Positions 20,768-28,400 of a stretch of 64,000 bases of DNA are shown in pieces. This DNA is from Nitrosospira sp. (lineage in GTDB: Bacteria; Pseudomonadota; Gammaproteobacteria; Burkholderiales; Nitrosomonadaceae). The translations under genes and the position numbers were made by a program. Below the pieces are notes generated by a model. The model was not told the DNA's origin. It did not search any database and was given only the letters and a program-made list of their open reading frames with translations. Location of the stretch: the NCBI GenBank assembly GCA_013821425.1, contig JACDGV010000013.1, positions 1 to 64,000 of the forward strand, read 5' to 3'. Numbering within the stretch: position 1 is the stretch's first letter; every line of letters begins with the position of its first letter.

Positions 20768-22140
20768 ATGCCGCCTCCCAAGGCCAGATAAAGATTAATT
20801 CGATTACTGAGCAATTGGCGCCTCACGGAAAGGTGGGCGCTTTGGGCGTTGAGAGTGCTGCGGTAACTGTCCAGCAGCGTAAGAATTTCGATAAACCCAT
20901 GCTGATAGGAATAAACAGCCAGTTTGCGGCTGGCTTCGGTTTGCTCGACGGCCTTTTTCAAGGATTTTTCCTCTTCACGCAGCCACTCATCTGCCGCAAG
21001 CACCTGCTCCACCTCGCGAAATGCATTCAGTGCTCTATCTTTGTAAAGATTAAGCGCCTCCTCCGCCCGAGACTTGTTAAGACGGATCTCGCCCTGAATT
21101 CGCCCGCCCGTAAAAATCGGTTGCACCAGGCCCATAATTACATTCCAGGCGAGAGCTCGCGGGTCGACCAGTTCAGTCAATGCCGTGCTGCGCATTCCTC
21201 CGGCGGCTGTTAAAGCGATGCGCGGGAGCAACAGCTTCCTTGTGCTTTCAACCCGAAAGTCGGCAGCAAGCAGTCGGTCAAACGCGGCAACAAGATCCGG
21301 GCGTCTTTCCAGTAGTTCTGAAGGCAGCCCGGCTGGCATGCTGGCAGGAGGTTCCGGCAGTTCTGAAGTATGGATAAGTTCTCCGGCTGGATAGCGGCCA
21401 AGCAGCACCTCGAGACGACGCGTGATTACCTGAACCTGATTGCGTGATTGAGTGAGCTGGGCCTCTGCATTGGCAAGATCCGTGAGAGCCAGGCGCAAAT
21501 CGAGTGCCTTCGTCAGGCCGCGGGCAAAACGTCCCCGCACCAGCTCGACAATGACTCGACGGTCTTTAACGGATTGTTCCGCCACAGCTGTCTGGAGCCT
21601 CGCTTCAGCCAACTCAAAATAGCCCTGCGCCATCCGCGCGGCCAGAGACAATCGGGCGCCATGGAAATCGGCTGCCGTCGCATCCGCCTCCCTTATGGAT
21701 GCTTGCTGAAAGTCGTTCATTCGACCCCAGACATCCAGTTCCCAACTTAGACTGAACAGGGCTTCGAATACGCTAAATCGCGGCGAGCCGAACCCGGCGT
21801 TGCGAATTTGCGCATATTGATAGCCCGGGATCAGGGATAGTTGAGGCCAGAGGGGCGCCCCATCAATGCGGGCCTGCGCTACCGCAGCCTTTACCCGCGC
21901 CGCTGCCGCCTTCAGTTCGTAATTCTCCGCAAGAGCGCTATGTACCAACGCGCTCAGTTTGGGGTCGCCGAAGCTTTCCACCCAATGCTCGGCGGCAGGT
22001 GCAGGGGATTCGTTGTTTGCGTACCATTGCGCGGGAATTCCCGCTTCAACTTCTCCGCCGCCCCGCTGCGGTGGTGTTTTGCATCCGCCGATACCAATCA
22101 GAAAGATCGAGATGATGGTCGTCGCAAATATCCTGGGCAT
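20764..22140 (-). CDS. Outer-membrane efflux lipoprotein (NodT/OprM type)
   Basis: A 458-residue TolC-like channel. The ATG at 22140 is chosen because it begins a lipoprotein signal with lipobox Ile-Gly-Ile-Gly-Gly-Cys20; the longer frame to 22188 would add 16 residues in front of the signal. Two homologous halves with Ala/Leu/Arg-rich helices are visible, including the typical Arg-Arg-Pro-Asp-Leu segment near residue 300. It is the first gene of a three-gene row encoding a complete tripartite pump. Its 5' end faces the ECF sigma gene across a 400-bp gap that holds a Fur-like box nearer the sigma gene. Confidence 0.92.
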   Translation of the reverse strand: MPRIFATTIISIFLIGIGGCKTPPQRGGGEVEAGIPAQWYANNESPAPAAEHWVESFGDPKLSALVHSALAENYELKAAAARVKAAVAQARIDGAPLWPQLSLIPGYQYAQIRNAGFGSPRFSVFEALFSLSWELDVWGRMNDFQQASIREADATAADFHGARLSLAARMAQGYFELAEARLQTAVAEQSVKDRRVIVELVRGRFARGLTKALDLRLALTDLANAEAQLTQSRNQVQVITRRLEVLLGRYPAGELIHTSELPEPPASMPAGLPSELLERRPDLVAAFDRLLAADFRVESTRKLLLPRIALTAAGGMRSTALTELVDPRALAWNVIMGLVQPIFTGGRIQGEIRLNKSRAEEALNLYKDRALNAFREVEQVLAADEWLREEEKSLKKAVEQTEASRKLAVYSYQHGFIEILTLLDSYRSTLNAQSAHLSVRRQLLSNRINLYLALGGGI

Positions 22141-22468
22141 TTGTTTTAGCCGGCTTTCGAAAGAAGATTTTGCGAACAATGCGACCAATGGTTCGGGGCC
22201 AACATTCTATGCCGGTATTTCGCTCTGCAACTTCGAGCAGCCGGGTATGGAGGTGAGCCCGATTATTATTTATTAATGGGCTTCGTAATGCTACGGGGGA
22301 ATCGGCGCCGTTTCATGAAAAATTAACACATGAAACAGATAGACGAATGAGCTATTGACCTATAACAAATTCTATTTGGACGATGCCTAAAGTAGGTTAA
22401 CTTCAGATCATATCATCCACTCGGCGTACCAACAACGCCCATTTTGGAACTGCAGAGCATCCAGCAGA

Positions 22469-22527
22469 TTGTAAAACTTAAAGCTTTATATGATAATAAG
22501 AATAGTTCTCGTTCTTGTTATTATTGC
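22469..22527 (+). promoter_or_regulatory. Sigma70-like promoter overlapped by Fur-like box, upstream of ECF sigma gene
   Basis: The 400-bp gap between the efflux row and the sigma gene holds this site. TTGTAA (22469-22474) and GATAAT (22492-22497) are separated by 17 bases. The -10 lies inside GATAATAAGAATAGTTCTC (22492-22510), which matches about 14 of 19 positions of the classical Fur box. An ATAATAAGAA / TTCTTGTTATTAT inverted repeat extends it to about 22527. A ribosome site (GGAGG near 22531) and the ATG at 22542 follow. Iron-replete repression by Fur is the natural reading. The rest of the gap shows nothing clear. Confidence 0.65.
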
Positions 22528-22541
22528 TTTGGAGGCACCAA

Positions 22542-23051
22542 ATGATTGTTGAGAAACAGGTTGACTTAAGCGAAGTGTTTATGGCTCATCGGTCACAGTT
22601 ACGTTGGGCTGCCCTAAAGATTCTGGGCAATCCCGAGCGCGCTGAGGATGTGGTGCAGGACGCATATTTAAAGGTTTCGGAGGCAGCGGCAGTGTTTGAT
22701 ATTAAACAACCGCTTGCGTACTTGTTTCAGATGGTGCGAAATTTGGCCATTGATCATCATCGGCGCAGTTCATTGGAAATGAATCTCTTTGGGAGAGAGG
22801 AAGACGGGCTGCATGTGGCGTCTCATACAGAACTGCCTGAGGCTATCGCGATCAGCCGGCAGCACCTGAGGCTGATCGCCAGGGCGATGTCCGAACTTCC
22901 CGAACGGACAAGGCGAGCTTTTGAGCTGCATCGTCTCGAAGGCCAGACCCACCGGGTAATTGCCGCCGAACTGAATATCTCACCTTCCTTGGTCAATATC
23001 CTGATCCACGAAGCATTAGATCATTGCCGGGCAGCCTTCCAGGCCGCGTAA
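22542..23051 (+). CDS. ECF sigma factor, iron-starvation (FecI/PvdS-like) type
   Basis: A 169-residue sigma factor with region 2 (about residues 12-75, Arg-Ala-Glu-Asp-Val-Val-Gln-Asp-Ala-Tyr) and region 4 (about 105-160, Leu-Pro-Glu-Arg-Thr-Arg-Arg-Ala-Phe, then a helix-turn-helix around Ala-Ala-Glu-Leu-Asn-Ile-Ser). The ATG at 22542 is preferred to an upstream in-frame start because GGAGG lies about 8 bases before it. Family members such as PvdS, OrbS and FecI direct siderophore genes under iron limitation. It sits at the head of the siderophore genes behind a Fur-like box, so it is probably their main activator. Confidence 0.9.
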   Translation: MIVEKQVDLSEVFMAHRSQLRWAALKILGNPERAEDVVQDAYLKVSEAAAVFDIKQPLAYLFQMVRNLAIDHHRRSSLEMNLFGREEDGLHVASHTELPEAIAISRQHLRLIARAMSELPERTRRAFELHRLEGQTHRVIAAELNISPSLVNILIHEALDHCRAAFQAA

Positions 23052-23186
23052 TTGAAATTTGCAATTTTCTTCTCGACGCGCTGCGTATCCACTATACTGA
23101 TTTTCGAGGGTGGAGATTAGACACAAAAAAATCGAACAATCAATGGTGAGATGAATCGAATTCATAGTTGAGATTTGGGGAAGGAC

Positions 23187-23387
23187 TTGAAGCAAGAAGA
23201 TCTCGTATGGGAAACGTCGGTTGAGTGGGTAATTCGAGAGCACCGGTCTTTAAGCCCGTCTGATCAGAAAGAGTTGATAGATTGGCTGAATATGGATCCC
23301 GCGCATCGGGCCGCATACGAAGAGGCTTCTCGTCTTTGGCTGCTCACCGGCTTTGTTCCTCCCTCCGTTCCGCCTTCCGGGGATTGA
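23187..23387 (+). CDS. Small FecR N-terminal-domain (DUF4880-like) protein
   Basis: A protein of about 66 residues covering only the cytoplasmic N-terminal domain of FecR-type anti-sigma regulators. The visible hallmarks are Glu-Trp-Val-Ile-Arg-Glu-His, Trp-Leu-Asn-Met-Asp-Pro-Ala-His-Arg-Ala-Ala-Tyr and a final Trp-Leu-Leu. There is no transmembrane helix and no periplasmic FecR domain; the frame stops soon after. The start is taken as TTG at 23187, 5 bases after GGGGA; another TTG lies at 23175. Following the ECF sigma gene by 135 bases, it may bind that sigma factor directly. It could also be a decayed fecR. Confidence 0.65.
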   Translation: MKQEDLVWETSVEWVIREHRSLSPSDQKELIDWLNMDPAHRAAYEEASRLWLLTGFVPPSVPPSGD

Positions 23388-23640
23388 TAACAGCGGAAAA
23401 GCTGAATAACTTCCCTATCGTTTTACAAAGAATCCTCCTGCACTGATTCCGGGCATTTTTTCCGGCGCTGTTTCCTCCACCCCTGGCTGCTCGGTTGGAC
23501 TGCCGCGTCCATTCCGCGCACATCAATCAATCCGTCCTGAATTCTTCGTATGCTGGTTCGTCTAGGTAAATAAGACTAAGACGCATTCTGATCCTGATCG
23601 GCGATCTGAGTCCTCCATTTATAAATAAGGAAACAGCGTT

Positions 23641-23871
23641 ATGACGAGTTGCTTTGACCGCGAAGATGGAACATTCCAGGTTCTGATCAACCACGAGGAG
23701 CAGTACTCTATCTGGCCTGACTGGAAAACCATCCCAGGCGGCTGGCGCGATACCGGAGTACTGGGCGACAAAAAAACCTGCCTGGCATATATTGAACAAG
23801 TCTGGACCGATATGCGCCCTCTTAGCCTGCGGCGCTTCATGGATGAACCTTCCACAGTGGAAACCCGGTAA
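23641..23871 (+). CDS. MbtH-family NRPS accessory protein
   Basis: A 76-residue MbtH-like protein with the conserved pattern [10 protein letters not shown], Ile-Pro-Gly-Gly-Trp, and Trp-Thr-Asp-Met-Arg-Pro-Leu-Ser. MbtH proteins bind adenylation domains and help them fold and work. Its stop overlaps the thioesterase start (TAATG), so the two are translationally coupled. It is the first gene of the biosynthetic row. The 250 bases before it show no sure promoter, but this is the likely target of the upstream sigma factor. Confidence 0.95.
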   Translation: MTSCFDREDGTFQVLINHEEQYSIWPDWKTIPGGWRDTGVLGDKKTCLAYIEQVWTDMRPLSLRRFMDEPSTVETR

Positions 23872-24617
23872 TGCCCTCCCCGCTGACGCTTTTCAGTTTG
23901 CCTTGCGCTGGCGCGAGCGCAACGATGTATCTGCGCTGGCGGCGCAGGCTTCCCGCTTGGGTGCGGATACAGCCGGTCGAGTTCCCTGGCCGGGGCGGGC
24001 GCCTGTATGAAGAGTCCGAGAAGTCCCTTGACGCGCTGGCCACCCGCTTATGTGACGAGCTCGATATGAATCGGCGGCAGCGATACATGCTTTTCGGGCA
24101 CAGCATGGGTGCCCTGCTGGCTTACAGGATTGTCCATTGCCTGCGTTCGAGAAAGCAGCCGTTGCCCGTAGCCTTGTTGTTATCAGCCTGTGCAGCACCC
24201 TCTCAACAGGACTGGAAACGCTATGCCGATAAGGAGACCGACGCTTCACTTATTGCTGATCTGCGCCAGCAGAACGGAACACCGGAAGAAGTATTCGAGA
24301 GCCCTGAACTGCTATCCATGACACTGAATTTGCTTCGTGAAGATTATCGCATCTGCGCCAGTTTCCGCTATAGAGAACTGCCGCCACTACCAATACCGAT
24401 TCATGTGTTTGGCGGGCGCGCCGATGAGATTCACCCATCTAGGCTTGAGGCATGGCGGCATGAAAGTACAGGCAATTTTTCCCTGGATTGGTTTGACGGA
24501 GGCCATTTCTTTCTCCGGCAGCAGGAAGAGGCATTTCTTCCTATCCTGGTGCAACGTCTGGCCGGTAATTCTGTGGAGGTGCCTCATCTATCCCCTGCAG
24601 TCCTTACCTCTGCCTGA
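23871..24617 (+). CDS. Type II thioesterase
   Basis: A 248-residue alpha/beta-hydrolase of the GrsT/TEII family. The nucleophile is Ser78 in Gly-His-Ser-Met-Gly-Ala, and the acid and base lie in Gly-Arg-Ala-Asp-Glu (about 195) and Asp-Gly-Gly-His-Phe-Phe (about 221). Such enzymes remove wrong or stalled acyl groups from carrier proteins of NRPS/PKS lines. It is coupled to mbtH at its start and overlaps or abuts the phosphopantetheinyl transferase frame at its end. Confidence 0.92.
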   Translation: MPSPLTLFSLPCAGASATMYLRWRRRLPAWVRIQPVEFPGRGGRLYEESEKSLDALATRLCDELDMNRRQRYMLFGHSMGALLAYRIVHCLRSRKQPLPVALLLSACAAPSQQDWKRYADKETDASLIADLRQQNGTPEEVFESPELLSMTLNLLREDYRICASFRYRELPPLPIPIHVFGGRADEIHPSRLEAWRHESTGNFSLDWFDGGHFFLRQQEEAFLPILVQRLAGNSVEVPHLSPAVLTSA

Positions 24618-25302
24618 GAGAATTCCGTCCGGCGTCGAAGTCTGGCTGCTCAAGCTGAACTTGGAGACGCCTGTACCAGCTTCGGCCCTGTCATTGCTGA
24701 ACGAGGACGAACGCGGACGAGCACGCTGTCTTCGCAGGCATGAAGACCAGGTACGCTCCGTTATGTCGCGGGCGGCTCTGCGGCGAATGCTGGCGTTGCG
24801 ATTGGGGATCTTACCGGACGAGTTGCGCTTTGTTACGAACCGCTATGGCAAGCCCCGTCTGCATGAAGATTCAGGAATCGAGTTCAATATTTCCCACGCC
24901 GGCCGCTTCGTTCTCATTGCGCTTTCCAGCAGAGGGAAGGTCGGCGTGGATATCGAGTCGCGAGACCGTGGGAAAGATGCCGAAAATTTGGCTCCTTACG
25001 TCTTCACCTCAATCGAGTGCCGGACCAGAATCCAAACCGCTGAAAATTTCGTAGAACACTGGGTGGCAAAAGAATCGGTACTTAAAGCTCTAGGACTGGG
25101 TATTTCAGAGCATCTGCAATCGGTTTCCATTCTTCCGGGTGACGGGGGAGGCTACGAGATAGCGTACAGCCGTCCGGAGTGGTCCGGCATAAGGGTTTGG
25201 CGTATTGAAGCACCTGATGGTTACGTGGCGGCAATAGCGCTGCAATGCCCCGTTTCATCAGCGCTTCCGGGAAGGCATACCGATCATCAGTGCGTGGCTT
25301 GA
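24460..25302 (+). CDS. 4'-phosphopantetheinyl transferase, Sfp type
   Basis: The Sfp-type signatures are clear: Gly-Val-Asp-Ile-Glu-Ser and Trp-Val-Ala-Lys-Glu-Ser-Val-Leu-Lys-Ala-Leu-Gly, with Phe-Asn-Ile-Ser-His-Ala-Gly before them. The enzyme loads the phosphopantetheine arm on carrier domains. The start is uncertain. Family homology appears to begin near 24571-24600, where the frame offers only CTG or ATT; the nearest standard starts are TTG 24493 and ATG 24460, which overlap the thioesterase gene by 125-158 bases. The longer reading is given. No frameshift was detected. Confidence 0.8.
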   Translation: MKVQAIFPWIGLTEAISFSGSRKRHFFLSWCNVWPVILWRCLIYPLQSLPLPERIPSGVEVWLLKLNLETPVPASALSLLNEDERGRARCLRRHEDQVRSVMSRAALRRMLALRLGILPDELRFVTNRYGKPRLHEDSGIEFNISHAGRFVLIALSSRGKVGVDIESRDRGKDAENLAPYVFTSIECRTRIQTAENFVEHWVAKESVLKALGLGISEHLQSVSILPGDGGGYEIAYSRPEWSGIRVWRIEAPDGYVAAIALQCPVSSALPGRHTDHQCVA

Positions 25303-25418
25303 CGGATTCCGATGAATCCCCTGAATACATTCTCCTTCGAATATAGTGACTGATCAATCCGATCTTCTATAACTCCCCATTGCTTCCGCAGATTCCAATG
25401 CACTTAAAAGGGTTTACG

Positions 25419-28400
25419 ATGACTCCAAGGGTAATTTCGCACCGCACTTATCCAGTAAACATGGTAGCGCACTTGCGGACACTCGCAGTCGAGCGTCCGG
25501 GTGATACTGCACTGATTGCAGTGCATCAGGCGGGTGATGATGCGGTAGAAAGAAAGTTTGACTATGGGCAATTGGACCTCCAGGTCCGCGCGCTGGCTGC
25601 CGCCCTTCAGGAACGTTTTGCAGCGGGGGAACGCGCTCTGCTACTCCTTGATAACGACGAGCATTACGTTGTTGGCTTCTTTGCCTGCCTTTATGCGGGA
25701 TTGATCGCTGTGCCCGTTTTTCCCCCGGAAGCGGTGCGTGAGCGGCACTTGGCGCGGTTGCTTGCTATCGCCGCTGATGCGGAAGCGCGCTGCATTCTTA
25801 CTACAACGGAAATGATGCCGCTAATTGGCCGCGCGGCCGTGGAACAATTTTCTTGCGCGACCGTAGTTGCAGTGGATGCGGTGAACCCTGATGAGGCATC
25901 CGCGTGGCGCGAATATATGCCGAAAAACCAGGATATCGCGTTCCTGCAATATACCTCTGGTTCCACTTCTACTCCGAAGGGGGTGATGGTCAGCCATGAC
26001 AACCTGATGGTGAACGCGAGGGCCTTCGAACAGAGCATGTCGATCAGCGCTGAGGACACCTTCGTGAGTTGGTTGCCGCTATACCATGACCTTGGTCTGA
26101 TTGGCGGTTTGCTGCAGCCTATCCACCGTGGCATTCCTGCCGTGCTGATGAAGCCCCGATTTTTTATCGAGCGGCCCGTGCGATGGCTCGAAGCGATCTC
26201 TCGTCACCGCGCTACTGTGAGCGGCGCTCCGAATTTCGCTTTTCAGCTATGCGTAGAGCGAGTCAGGAATGCACAGCTGCAGGAGCTCGATTTATCGAGC
26301 TGGCGCGTCGCCTTTTGCGGCGCGGAACCAGTAAGGCACGGCACCATGAGCGCGTTCATTGAACGCTTTGCGCACGTTGGATTAGAGGCAGGGGCCATTT
26401 ATCCCTGTTACGGGCTGGCTGAAGCCACGCTCTTGATCACCGGGGGCACGCGCGGGGATGGCATGGAGGCACATCGCTTCTCCGCTAAGATGCTGGCGCA
26501 AGGCAGAGCTGAGGTGGCGGAACAGGGAACGTCAGTGGTGGCTTGCGGAGCTCCGGTACCGGAGCATACCGTTCGAATCGTCGAACCCGAAACGTTGGCC
26601 CAACTGACCGACGGCAAAGTGGGTGAAATCTGGATAGGCGGGCCAAGCCTTACTCGAGGCTACTGGAGACGTTCCCGGGAAACGGCCGCGACTTTTGTCA
26701 CCCACGATAACAGACGCTGGCTGCGCACGGGTGATCTGGGCTTTATCTACGGGGGGCAAGTCTACATTGCAGGCCGGCACAAGGATCTAATCATCATACG
26801 CGGCCAGAATGTTTACCCGGAGGACCTTGAACAGGCGGTGGAGGAAGAGGTCGAGGCCGCGCGAAAGGGGCGGGTTGCCGCGTTCCCGGTAGAAACAGAG
26901 ATGGGAGAGGGCGTTGGCATCGCAGTTGAGATATCCCGCGGCATGCAGAAACTTATTGCCGTCGAGGCCCTGGTGCGAGCATTGAGCGAAGCAGTTAGCG
27001 TAAGTTGCCATGAGGCTCTGTCGGTGGTCGTGCTGCTGAATCCCGGCGCTTTGCCCAAGACTTCCAGCGGAAAATTGCAACGTGGGGCCTGTCGCCAGGG
27101 ATGGCGCGAACGCACGCTGGATGCTTATGCCATTTACGAGTACGGCAGATTCGTGCTCGGCGGGAGCACTCAGCCACTGCAAGCCTCGATTGATGAAACC
27201 GAGATGGCGCTGATATCTATCTGGGAGACCGTCCTGAACCGCCATGGTCTGGGGCGCGAGGACCATTTTTTTGCCAGCGGCGGTAACTCGCTCGCCGCTG
27301 TGCAAGCCGCCGCACGTACCGCCGATCATTGGCATATCGATTTCTCCGTGCGCAGCCTCTTCGAGAACCCGCGATTGCATGAGTGCGCGACGGAAATCAA
27401 GCGTCTTGTATCTACCGGCGTTTCCCCGCGCGGGGCGAGTATCAGCATATTGCCAACCGGGTCCCGAACCCATCCGGCGGATTCTTTGCCCCTGTCTTTC
27501 GGGCAACAGCGTCTATGGTTTCTCTGGCAACTGGAGCCAACGAGCACCGCGTATCACATCAAGCACGCCCTGCGAGTCTCGGGACCAATCGATATGCAGG
27601 CGTTGCGAGCAAGTTTCGAAGATCTGATCCGGCGGCATGAGTCCTTGCGTACGATTTTTCGCTCTGGGGCGGACGGTTCAGCCGAGCAGGTGATCCAGCC
27701 GGTAGTGCAGTTCGGCATTTCATATATCGATTTGCGCGAAACAGTTATGCAGGAGGGAGAAGCGCGAGCCGCGGAAGAAGCGGATCGCTTTGTTTCAGTC
27801 CCCTTCGACCTCACGAAAGGGCCGCTGCTGCGAGTCGCGTCAATTGTGTTGGCAGAGGATGAGCACATCCTCGTGATAGCGATGCATCACGTCATCTCGG
27901 ATGGCACCTCAATGCAGATCATGTTCGATGAACTTGCGACCGGTTATGTCGCCCACGTGCAAGGCGAACCGGTGCGCCAGGATAAGCTGCCGATTCGGTA
28001 TTCCGACTACGCCGCATGGCAGCGAAAATGGCTGGGAGCGGGGGGAAAGGACCGGCAGTTATCCTACTGGCGGGATTACCTGGGCAATGAAGACACGGTA
28101 TTGACGCTGCCAACAGATCGTCCACGGCAGCCGATAGCAAACTACCAGGCGGCACGATATGCCTTCGACTTGCCTCCCGACGTATTGAGCGGATTGCGCG
28201 ACTTGGCCCAAGGCCGGGGCGCTACGCTCTTCATGACATTGCTCGCTGGCTTTCAGGCTTTGCTGTATCGCTACACCGGACAGCCGGATATTCGTGTCGG
28301 CGTGCCGGTCGCTAACCGCAACAGGGTTGAAACTGCCGGCCTGATTGGTTTTTTTGTGAATACGCAGGTGTTGCGCAGTCTGTTGCATGGCCGCCTGGAG

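Noticed and set aside
23388-23640. PvdS-type promoter (TAAAT-N16-CGT) upstream of mbtH
   Set aside because: TAAAT strings occur near 23562 and 23620 but no CGT at the required spacing; not enough to call.
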